A DNA stretch of 48,066 bases from contig BFEA01000064.1 of the NCBI GenBank assembly GCA_003427395.1, positions 2,710,735 to 2,758,800 of the forward strand. Direction: 5' to 3'. The translations under genes were made by a program, and so were the position numbers. The stretch comes from Chara braunii. Taxonomy: Eukaryota > Streptophyta > Charophyceae > Charales > Characeae. This document shows positions 19,166-27,928 of the stretch, in pieces (positions within the stretch are counted from its first letter, which is position 1; every line of letters starts with the position of its first letter). The notes beneath the pieces are model-generated. The model made no database searches and was not told the origin of the DNA. It saw only the letters and a list, made by a program, of their open reading frames with translations.

Positions 19166-19389
19166 TCAAGAGATTGCAGCAGCATCCAGTGACACGTGGC
19201 ACCTGCCCGGGTGGAACGGCCGAAGTCCACGTGCTCTCTGACAGCTGTCTCTCCCTCTCTCTCTCTCTCTCTCTGTGGTCCACCCCCCCCCCCGCCGAGC
19301 TCAGGTTGTCGATTTGGTTGGCCGTCTCAGAAGTCGCCACGTGGCAGCCGGAGCTGCATAGATTACCGATCCCCTCGGGCAGCCACGTG
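18953..19389 (+). promoter_or_regulatory. Cluster of six G-boxes and TATA-like sites upstream of the MFSD1-like gene
   Basis: CACGTG occurs at 18953, 19127, 19193, 19228, 19338 and 19384. The last two lie in the full palindrome GCCACGTGGC. TATA-like sequences are TATAAAG at 19037 and AATATAAAAG near 19113-19122. G-boxes are bound by plant bZIP and bHLH factors. Six in 437 bp is far above the roughly one per 4 kb expected by chance. A ~52-nt T-run (19404-19455, one N) and AG dinucleotides (CGCGCAG, TTAGCAG) just before the start codon could also be the 3' end of a 5'-UTR intron. Confidence 0.5.
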
Positions 19390-19495
19390 GCTGGTGCTGT
19401 CAGTTTTTTTTTTTTTTTTTTTTTTTTNTTTTTTTTTTTTTTTTTTTTTTTTTTTGCTTTGGGCCGCTCTCGGCGCGCAGTTAGCAGATGATGGG

Positions 19496-21328
19496 ATGGC
19501 GCACGGGGACGGGCCGCGGCGATGGCTGGTTTTGTTGTTGACGTCATTGGTGGTCGCGGCGAAGAACTACTGCTTCGACAACCCAGCCTCTCTGGAGCTT
19601 CCTTTTCGGGAAAGTCTGAAGCTGACCGAAACGGAATACAATCTGCTGTATACGGTCTACTCCGTGCCCAACGTTTTGGTGCCGTTGATCGGCGGGCTGG
19701 TGATCGACGGACTAGGGGACACGCTGAGCTTCGTGGGCTTCACTCTGTGCGTGGTGGTGGGCCAGGGGGTGTTCGCGGTCGGGGCGACGTTGAGAAGCTT
19801 CCACGTGGCGCTGTTGGGGAGGGGAATCTTCGGGCTGGGAGGGGAGTGCTTGAACGTGGCGCAATCGACCATTTTGGCCAAATGGTTTGGCGGCGGGAAA
19901 GAGATGGAGATGGCGATGGGGATCGCTCTGACTGCCACGTGTCTCGGCGACGTGCTCACCGACTGGATATGCCCCGTCATCTACGGTCGGGATTGGTCGC
20001 CGATCTTCCCGCCAAAAGAGCTCTCCTCCCCCCTTTGGCTCGGCTTCCTTGTCATGCTCCTCTCCTTCTGGATAAGCCTGATCTACGTGGCCATGGCCGT
20101 CCAGAGCCAGACCGATCTCAAGTGCGCGATCCCGACGCCGCCGGCCGCCGGCGGCCGCGTTCATCTCCTCGCCGTTGACGTCAACAACCACCACGGCGCC
20201 GCCGGGCCGCATCGGGTTGCCGTTGACGCCAACAACAGAACGAACAAGAAGAACGACAACAAGCCGCCTCCTCCTCCTCCTTTTTTTGCTTCACTACCCT
20301 CACCAACTCCTCCTCCTCCTCCTCCTCCTCCTTGTAGTTTCGACGACCACGTGGGAAACACCACGGCGGTCGGGATCGTACCGCTCCAGGCTGCTGACGT
20401 GGCAGGTGCGGATGCAATCTCGGAGAAGACGGCATCGACCATCGATCACCTGATGATGCCACATCATCATCAGCAGTCTTGGTCCGCTGACGTGGACGTC
20501 GATGATGATGGTGATGATGATGATGTGGAAACGTCGGACGTACTTGTGTCTCTTCTCCACATCAGCAGTTTCGGTCCGGTCTATTGGATGTTGAATGGTG
20601 GCTGTATTGTCATATACGCCGCTGTCGTGGCATTTCACGGGGTGGCATCGGGGGTGCTGATGTGGAAATGGCCCTCTTTGACCCTCGAGAGTGCCGGCTT
20701 GATGATCTCCGTACCTTATTTGGTGTCGGCTCTAATTAATCCACTGATGGGTTGGGGAATTACCAGGTATGGTCGAAGGGTGGTCATCTCCGGCACAGCT
20801 TTCTTCTTCCTCTCTCTCTCTCACATCTCCATCGCCTATTTCCCTTTTCCTCCGCTGGTGCCACTTGTCACTATGGGAGTCGTGTACTCAATCTATGCGG
20901 CAGCTCTCTGGCCGTCCGTGGCTCTCGTGATTGACAGCTCAGCATTAGGTACAGCATACGGATTGATCACCTCCTTGCAAAATTTGGCTTTGGTAATCAC
21001 ACCCATCATCGTTGGACTAATTAAGGATATCACTCACGATTACGGGAAGGTTGAACGATTCTTCGCCTTCGTTAGTATCCTCGGATTTTTCATGTGCGTC
21101 ATCCTAAATTACCTCGATTCCACGAACCTGGACGGCCTCTTAAACTCTCCCCCACCTCCTCCCCCTCTTCTTCCCCCTCCTCCTCCTGTTGCGATAGCTG
21201 CTGATTCCTCTACTAATACCGTTGCTGCTGCTGACTGCATGGGAGAGACTGGATTGTGCCGCTGCCACGTGGACGCTGCTGACCCCTTGAGTGATATGAG
21301 ACAACCCCTCTTACCTCCCTCCTCCTGA
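19496..21328 (+). CDS. MFSD1-family major facilitator transporter
   Basis: A 610-codon single-exon gene. The ATG at 19496 is chosen because family homology starts right after it; the open frame upstream is only T-run and CT-repeat translation. Hallmarks include KNYCFDNPASLELPF (residues 23-37, the family's YCYDNPxAL block) and YSVPNVLVPLIGGLVIDGLGD (55-75, helix 2 and the D-x-x-G loop). GRGIFGLGGECLNVAQST lies in helix 4, followed by the KWFGGGKEMEMAMG loop. Animal MFSD1 is a lysosomal dipeptide uniporter of about 465 residues, so a vacuolar or lysosomal peptide-export role is inferred here. The extra length comes from a Pro-, His- and Asp-rich loop between helices 6 and 7 (about residues 210-350, 20127-20545) and a Pro/Ala-rich C-terminal tail ending in QPLLPPSS, which may hold a dileucine-type sorting signal. 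No frameshift is seen. Confidence 0.88.
   Translation: MAHGDGPRRWLVLLLTSLVVAAKNYCFDNPASLELPFRESLKLTETEYNLLYTVYSVPNVLVPLIGGLVIDGLGDTLSFVGFTLCVVVGQGVFAVGATLRSFHVALLGRGIFGLGGECLNVAQSTILAKWFGGGKEMEMAMGIALTATCLGDVLTDWICPVIYGRDWSPIFPPKELSSPLWLGFLVMLLSFWISLIYVAMAVQSQTDLKCAIPTPPAAGGRVHLLAVDVNNHHGAAGPHRVAVDANNRTNKKNDNKPPPPPPFFASLPSPTPPPPPPPPCSFDDHVGNTTAVGIVPLQAADVAGADAISEKTASTIDHLMMPHHHQQSWSADVDVDDDGDDDDVETSDVLVSLLHISSFGPVYWMLNGGCIVIYAAVVAFHGVASGVLMWKWPSLTLESAGLMISVPYLVSALINPLMGWGITRYGRRVVISGTAFFFLSLSHISIAYFPFPPLVPLVTMGVVYSIYAAALWPSVALVIDSSALGTAYGLITSLQNLALVITPIIVGLIKDITHDYGKVERFFAFVSILGFFMCVILNYLDSTNLDGLLNSPPPPPPLLPPPPPVAIAADSSTNTVAAADCMGETGLCRCHVDAADPLSDMRQPLLPPSS
20265..20335 (+). repeat. In-frame (CCT)n polyproline tracts inside the transporter gene
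   Basis: Two CCTCCT runs (about 20268-20281 and 20308-20332) encode polyproline stretches in the cytosolic loop. A GATGATGATG run near 20500-20524 encodes poly-Asp in the same loop. All keep the frame, so simple repeats have expanded within the coding sequence. Confidence 0.85.
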
Positions 21329-21427
21329 TCTCCGCTCTCCTGATACCCCCCTTTAACCTCCTCATGTTTCTTCTCCTCCATATCCTCCTGCTGCCACCGA
21401 TGGTGGAGCACTGATGACGTCTCCGTG

Positions 21428-21667
21428 CAGCTGGCGTGGTGCCACGTGGCATCCCAGCTGAGGTGCTGCCACGTGACATCCCAGCTGGGGTGGTGCCACG
21501 TGGCATCCCAGCTGGGGGGGTTGCCACGTGGCATCCCAGCTGGGGTGGTGCCACGTGGCATCGCAGCTGGGGTGGTGCCACGTGGCATCCCAGCTGGGGT
21601 GGTGCCACGTGGCATCCCAGCTGGGTGGTGCCACGTGGCATCGCAGCTGGGGTGGTGCCACGTGGCT
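21428..21667 (+). repeat. 27-bp minisatellite of G-box palindromes
   Basis: GCCACGTGGC recurs nine times, beginning at 21441 and last at 21657, exactly eight 27-bp periods apart. The consensus is GCCACGTGGCATCCCAGCTG followed by GGGTGGT. One core is changed (GCCACGTGAC). Each unit also holds a second palindrome, CCAGCTGG. It starts 100 bp after the stop codon of the transporter. Open frames across it on both strands are composition artefacts. Confidence 0.95.
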
Positions 21668-21734
21668 GCAAAAAGTTGGCACTTTCGAACGCAGAGAAAC
21701 AACCACCCCTCCTAACTTGTGATTTTTCTTGCGA

Positions 21735-22080
21735 TCTAGACATCACCCCTCCTTTTCCTCCTCTGTCGCCAACATCATCACCCCTCCTCCTCCTCTTCCT
21801 CCTTTCTCCCCAACACCATGCCCCATCATCCTCTTCCTCTTCTCAGCTTTTTCAACCCCTCCTCCTCTTCTTCCTTTCTTCCCAACATCATCACCCTTCC
21901 TTTACCTCTCTCCTCAACATCTTCACCCCTCCTCGTTCTCTCTCCCCAACATCATCGCCCCTCCTCCTCTCTTCCAAACATCATCACCCCTCCTCCTCCC
22001 TCCCGACCCTCATCACCCCTCTTCCTCCCCTCTGCCTAACACCCAACATCCTCGGCTCTCCTCCTCTGCCCCCCCAATCA
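21735..22080 (+). repeat. Pyrimidine-rich degenerate repeat (CATCACCCCTCCTCC)
   Basis: Successive degenerate units resembling CCCAACATCATCACCCCTCC, ~30-50 bp apart. Pro/Ser/Leu open frames here are artefacts. Confidence 0.8.
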
Positions 22081-22095
22081 CCACTTCCCTATTCA

Positions 22096-22187
22096 TCCGA
22101 ATGGAACGCACGGTCTTTATCGCTGTACTACGGTAGACTGAAAGTTGCCCCACATACAACTATAATGACCGTGCGTTCTATTCGGGG
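22096..22187. other. Near-perfect 25-bp-arm hairpin
   Basis: CCGAATGGAACGCACGGTC (left arm 22096-22120) is the near-perfect complement of GACCGTGCGTTCTATTCGG (right arm 22163-22187), with about 23 of 25 pairing around a 42-nt loop. It could be the stem of a small-RNA precursor or the remains of a short inverted-repeat element. Confidence 0.75.
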
Positions 22188-22239
22188 GAAGACGGCAGTG
22201 ATACTGACCGCCAGTCCAAAGTATTCGTGGCGGTGATAA

Positions 22240-22330
22240 CCTTTTTTTTTTCCTCCAGGTTTTNTTCAGGTCATCATTGTGCAGGGTGTTGATTTTTTTT
22301 TTTTTTTTTTTTTTTTTGTGATCATCTGTT
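22240..22330. repeat. T-runs
   Basis: T-rich stretches at 22242-22264 (one N) and a ~26-T run at 22291-22317. Confidence 0.9.
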
Positions 22331-22389
22331 AGGCTAACCCGCTCTGTACACGTGTATATTTTCTTCCTGTTTTCTTTTTGGGAAAATTG

Positions 22390-22850
22390 TTGACATGCCC
22401 CTGAAAGTTGGGATACTTTGGTCAGATACCCCTAAAAGGCATGGGTATGGCCAAATGCCCTATGACAGTCATGAAACTTGGTGACATATACTAATGGCCA
22501 ACTGGACCCGCCATCTTTCGTCCATACCCCTCGGGGCCCTGTGCAACTTGTCCATGTGCCCCTGCATTTCGGCCGTTGGACCCTTGGCAAAAACGTGTAC
22601 ATACCCCTCGGGGTCCTGTGCAACTTGTCCATATGCCCCTGCATTTCTGGCCTTTGGACCCTTTGCAAATGCCCAGGTGCCGGTTTTTCTGTTTGCCCCT
22701 GTAGCTGTTCACAGCCGACTGAGTCCATCCCCTAAGCTGGCAAATTTCTGCAAATGGCCCTACAGGTACAGGACATCTTTTCTGTTTGCCCCTCCATATG
22801 TACGGGACTCACTGAGCCCATTCCCTGGGCTGGGGCAGCCCATGGTGGGA
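22390..22850 (+). repeat. Dispersed-type repeat rich in TGCCCC, with a 77-bp tandem duplication
   Basis: CATACCCCTCGGGG begins at 22523 and again at 22600, and the following ~70 bp are nearly identical (CTGTGCAACTTGTCCATRTG). TGCCCCT/TACCCCT motifs recur about ten times across the region. No coding. The origin is unknown; a decayed element is possible. Confidence 0.6.
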
Positions 22851-22931
22851 TAAAACACAAACGGCCGTCCTTGCCAGCTGCCCTGCGCCCAGATGCAGTT
22901 GGATGATGCATTTTTCTGTGTCAGACCATCG

Positions 22932-22932
<1 letters not shown>

Positions 22933-22996
<64 letters not shown>

Positions 22997-23028
22997 GCGC
23001 GCGGGGACGGCACGCCACAACACACACA

Positions 23029-23063
<35 letters not shown>

Positions 23064-23095
23064 GCACGCACGCACACAGACACGCGAGCGGGGAC
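22933..23095. repeat. (CT)n and (CA)n compound microsatellite, duplicated
   Basis: A CT run, a CA run, then a CGCGCGCGGGGACGGCACG block, followed by a second CA run and a second GCGAGCGGGGACGGCACG block. Confidence 0.95.
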
Positions 23096-23636
23096 GGCAC
23101 GTCACAACAGCAGTGTGCAAGTACTCTTGCAGGATTAAATTCAATTTTAGTTTTATTTTTTAAAGCCCAAATGGCACTATGATGCGAATTGGAAGACAGA
23201 ATTCTGCGAGTCGGTGTGCCGTATCATTTGCAACGTGTTGTATCATTTGCAACGTGTTGTCACACTTTTATGGGATGCTGGGTTTCTGGGGCCAGTTTGC
23301 AGCAGTTGTCGGCCACCATAGGAGGGCATTCTTCGACAAAGCAATGATAAGAAAAACTGCTGTTTTGTATCCATGCACATTGCAGATATTCATGTTTGAA
23401 TGCATTGGTGCTGGCCTTTTTTCCCCTCGTTTTTTCTCTTTTTGCACCCTCTATACCCTTGCTTTTATAGAAAAAAAAAACTGCAGAAGCATGCATTTTA
23501 TCTGGCCTCTCTTTTATACAAAAAAAAGAAGCACACAAACATGTGGAACAGGAATATGTAACAAACAAACAAACAACAGGAATATGGGAACGACAAAGGC
23601 AGCCACAAGGAGTGGAATGAAGAAGGCCAAGGAATG

Positions 23637-23640
<4 letters not shown>
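23096..23640. other. Mostly unannotated stretch
   Basis: A 19-bp direct duplication, GTATCATTTGCAACGTGTT, is present at 23220-23238 and 23239-23257. Nothing else is recognised. Confidence 0.5.

Positions 23641-23676
<36 letters not shown>
23641..23676. repeat. (TG)n microsatellite
   Basis: A pure TG run of about 36 bp. Confidence 0.98.
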
Positions 23677-23677
<1 letters not shown>

Positions 23678-24395
23678 TGATGTGTGTAAACACATATTGC
23701 GGAGCCCTCAGCACGGTACAGACCACGCACTGTACCATCGCAACACTTCAGGAGGAGAATACGCATCCGAGTGGAGTCGAGTCTAAAGGCAGGGAAAAAG
23801 ACAACACCGAAAACACACTGGCAACAAGCAGCAAGGCTGCACATGGGCTGGAGGACAGAGAGGAGGAGGGAGGGCAGATGACATACAAGCAGCGGACACG
23901 AGAGGCAGCAACAAAGAAAAAAGCCTTAGGGCTGGAAGGCACGGGGGAGGCAGGACAGCAGATGACACACAAGCACACTAAACAGGCAAATGAGGGGGTG
24001 GCGGGGCGGGGGGAAACAGTCCCAAAAATGTTTCGAAGACCAAAAAAAAATAGAACTGATGAAAGATTGTTTTGTCGGAGTTGCACTGACTCAGCAGGAG
24101 GCAACTGGAAATTGTCCGGATTACCCGATGACCCATGCGAGGAACCACCCCTCCTCGAATCAGGAAAATGAGTGCACTTTGGCCCCAAGAATGAAGGGAC
24201 ACTTGGTTCAGACATCATACCCACACAGCAGCTAGCCAATCAGGAAGAAGGAGGTCAAGTTTTTAAAGAAATTATATCATAGCTCACGGGGGAGAAAACG
24301 TTTTTGCAGATTCCACAAAAACAGTTGCCAACGTCACACATTAAGCAGAGTCAGAATCTCATCGAGTGGGATAGGGAGTCACTAGATTTGCATAA
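23677..24395 (+). other. Unassigned, possibly 5' part of the LINE
   Basis: A-rich sequence with short open frames on the plus strand and no recognisable domain. It could be the 5' UTR or decayed ORF1 of the LINE that follows; I cannot place its 5' end. Confidence 0.3.
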
Positions 24396-24409
24396 ATTCT
24401 GAGCTGCTG

Positions 24410-24895
24410 GAATCTGTAGTGCCTCAAGAGCCCTCGTTCTCTGATAACTCGGTTACAGATAGTCAGTCCCTTGAGACCATTGCTTCAGATTCCCAGGTAT
24501 CTGGTCAACCAGGCAATCCCTCCGATGTCCAGGATGAGGGGGACAGTAGGAAGGACCAAAAGGTTTTAGAAAGTTCCCAAAACCTGCCTTCCTCTCAAAC
24601 CCCCTTTTTTGACAATTAGCCTGAACTCACAAGCAAAAGACAAAGACTTAAACATCGGTTAGCTAAGGGGCAAGGAGAGCTATCACCTACTAAAGTTGGG
24701 ACAGTATTCTTACCAGTAAGACATCAAGGAGGGACCTGGGAGGTTGGTTTATCCGAGTCCCCGGGAGCAGTCTACGGAGAAATTACAGTTTTAGGATCTG
24801 CGTCTCCCCCCCCCTCTCCTTCCTTTTCTAAGAATGATGTATTGAGTTTGTCAAAACAAACTTCCCGCCCGGGGGTAAGGCTCAACTACCGGTAA
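24410..24895 (+). pseudogene. LINE ORF1 C-terminal remnant
   Basis: A Ser/Gln/Asp-rich open stretch (SFSDNSVTDSQSLETIASDS...) ends at a stop near 24617. The frame then continues as ELTSKRQRLKHRLAKGQGEL to about 24893. Composition and position directly before the endonuclease fit the tail of ORF1. No RNA-binding domain is visible. Confidence 0.45.
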
Positions 24896-25203
24896 TTGAT
24901 GGAGAACATAGACTGGCTGAAGGTGATGTATATTTGAAATATGAAGTTAGCAAAAACTCGGATCTCATATGGTTCAGTCAGGAAGCTCTGTGTGAGCTCC
25001 AACTCCTCAAGGTAAAAGCCAATGAATTCTGGTCAGAAACAGACGTTGGAACCTTGTTGGTTAGGATCCTGGGCTTTAAGATTTTGATGTCAGGTGGATT
25101 GCTAGACACAGGACAGTGGTTAGACTTGTGACCCCCCTCTGATCCCCCTTCATCAGGCCTTACTACCACACCTCGAATCGTTTTTTGACTGTGTTGTATT
25201 GGC

Positions 25204-26053
25204 ATGGATAATCTTCGACTAATTGACGCTCTTTATAATAAAGATAAAGCATGGAAATTACTCAGAAGAAATGCGGACCTTGACCTCAGATCTCTGAATG
25301 TTAATGGTTTAGCATCAGCGAAGTACCAAAAAAAGCAAGCAATTTATGACCAGATAAGAGGCATTGGAGGTAAGGAATGGCCTGATGTGATCTGCATCGA
25401 GGAGACTCACCTTATTGACTCAGACCATCATAACTACTGTCACAAACAAATCTGGTCTTTTACAGCCTTCAGAGCTCATGCCCCTCGCCCTGGGAGTGCT
25501 GGAGTAGCTATTTGGATTCCTCCAGGATCCAAGGTAGAACCGATATACTGGGATACTGACAAAGAGGAAGACAGGTGGGTACATATTTTGGCAATGATGG
25601 AGCTGGAAGTAGTCAGCATCCTATGTCCTATGCGTATACGGCCCCAACGATGTTGGGGATCGTCAACGTTTTTTTTAATCCCTCCCCCTTCTCCTCCCCG
25701 AGGGAATCCCGGTCATAATCGCAGGGGACTTTAATGCCGCCCCGGACCGAACCCTTGATAGATGGAATATTCCCACTCCCTGTCCTGCTTACGTGGAGTC
25801 AGATGAGATGTTGATGGCTAACTTATCTCAATCTCTAAATCTTTTTTATTATTTTAGGCGAATGAATCTGTCTCAGTGCTCCTATACATGCTACAGGAAA
25901 AACCAAGCCAGAATGACCACCAAGCCACGAATAGACCTCATCCTTCTCTTTGAAGAACTGGAAGGTGCTCTTCAGGTGGCTGAAATTTTTCTTCGTAGTC
26001 CCCTTCTCGGACTCGACCATGCGATCTGTGTAGCTGGTAAGAAACCAGACTAA
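25204..26053 (+). pseudogene. LINE ORF2 EEP endonuclease domain (frameshifted)
   Basis: Recognisable catalytic blocks are, in order: LRSLNVNGL (metal-site Asn) near 25288, VICIEETHL (catalytic Glu) near 25390, then after a frame change near 25625 the GDFNAAPDR block near 25730, RIDLIL near 25933, and LDHA (catalytic His) near 26010. All key residues are still present, unlike the minus-strand copy at 9978-10193. A frameshift separates the two halves. Confidence 0.85.
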
Positions 26054-26879
26054 GGAAAGGGCTACTATAAACTCAGTACATCTCATCTTAAGATTGAATC
26101 ATTCAAAATATTTATCAAGGATGTGTGGTCCTTCTGGAGAAATCAGAAGGCCACCATAAGCAATGACATTCAATGGTTCAACAACGGCCTAGTCTTTCTA
26201 GGTCGTAAATGCAATGAATAAATCGAAATTATTAGAAATGGAACGACATTCTTCAGAAACACGTATTTTTCAACTTATCCAACAACTACAACAATCAGAA
26301 ATTGAAGAAAGAGACTCTGGAATTATTAATGAATTGGCCAGGGAAATACAAGAACTGGAATCACAATTACTTGCTCATATGGAATATAGATGGCAAGGAA
26401 TGAGGATTCGAGGTAAAATTCGAAAACATCACACGGAAGGAGCTATGGATGCTAGATTTTTGCCAAGGCTAAGGCCTGTACTGGTAGAACTGTCATAGAG
26501 GCATTAGCTCATCCTCAATTTCTTAACGGCGCACTCTTTTTGTCAACAGCAGAATGCACTAAAATTGTTCGGGATTTTTTCAAGGACCTCTTCCTATCAG
26601 AAAATAGGGATATGTCCTTGGATCTACGCACTAGAGAAATAAAGGATTTTTTTACTCCTCTGACAAAATCACCATCGTCACAATAGAGGGAACAACTAGA
26701 GATGCCCCTGACAAAAGAATAAATATGGACTTCTCTCTTACTTATGGAGGAAGAAAAGACTCTTGGGATTGATGGTCTTCCTAAAGAAGTCAGGGAGACT
26801 TTGTGGGATTTCATTTCCCAGGACCTTATGGATTTCTATCAGGCAGTATGGAATTCAGGTGAGATGGGGGAGACAGTTG

Positions 26880-27928
26880 GGCAAGGAGTGTTAACATAAC
26901 TTTACAAGAAAGGTGATAAATAAAATATCAGAAATTATCGTCCCATAACTCTGTTAACTGTGATTTACAAATTAATTTCAAAAGTTTTAACAAATTGTCT
27001 GAATAAGTATATCGCAGATATTATTCATTCCTCACGAATTGGTTTTATTCAAGAAAGGAACATTCACGATAATATTCTGCTCATTAATGAGTTCATGAAG
27101 CTTTCCCATCAATCTAAACATAATGCAGCCTTCATATTCATTGACTTTAAGAAAGCCTATGATCATGTTGATTGGTTTTTCTTGGACAAATGTTTAGAAA
27201 AACTTAATTTTTGTCCACACTTTAGGAGATGGATTAATATCCTGCATAAAAATGTTACAACAAGAGTAATGCTTAATAAAAATGTGGCACCCCCTATCAC
27301 ACTCCAAAGATCCGTTAGGCAAGGAGACCCAATTGCACCTCTTCTTTTTGTGATCATTATGGAAGCCTTAGTTGCTAACTTAAGACATCACAAAGACATT
27401 AAGCGCATCCAGGTTTCTTCTATTCCTGAGGATGCGATCCCAGTATGTTCTCTCTTTGCAGATGACCTCTTCCTCATGGTTGAGGCATCACATGCAAACT
27501 TAGAAGCTATTAAAAGAATAATGAACACATTCTATAAGCTCTCTGATATGAAAATGAATTGGGGTAATAAAACTCTTGGATGGTGGATTCACTATCAAGG
27601 AGTGAGGCCCCCCGAACATCTCCTTATTAAGTGGTCTCAACATAATGAACCAATCAGAATTATGGGAGTGTCTCTTTCAGTTTCAGGTAAACCTTCTACC
27701 ATCAATGAAACAATTCTACAACAAGCTAGGTTGAAACTAGATTTGTGGAAGGACAAACACACATCCTTATTTGGCAGAACTCTGGTAATAAATAATGCCA
27801 TATTGACCTCTATTTGGTATAAACTTGTTTTCTGGGCATTGGACAATGGTAACCTCAAGTTATTTAAACGGCAATTAGCATCATTCCTGTGGCGTGGGAA
27901 TCATGAACGAGAAAATGTTATCAGTTGA
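26880..27928 (+). pseudogene. LINE ORF2 reverse transcriptase domain
   Basis: The RT palm is complete. NYRPITLLTV.YKLISKVL (26937 onward) is followed by FIDFKKAYDHVDW (motif A, near 27140), SVRQGDPIAPLLF (motif B, near 27310) and SLFADDLFL (motif C, the catalytic Asp pair, near 27450). A 322-codon stretch (26960-27928) is uninterrupted. Stops flank it at 26897 and 26920 upstream and 27926 downstream. The FADD box and motif spacing are those of plant L1-type elements. Confidence 0.92.

Noticed and set aside
19657-20638. Minus-strand and alternate-frame open stretches inside the transporter gene
   Set aside because: Shadows of the GC-rich MFSD1-like coding frame, with no independent homology.
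21109-22236. Open frames on both strands with repeated GATWH / HVAPPQLGC-like peptides
   Set aside because: The 27-bp minisatellite is a multiple of three, so it is open in several frames on both strands. There is no start context and no homology.
22809-23144. Cys/Val repeat open frames
   Set aside because: Translation of CA/GT microsatellites.
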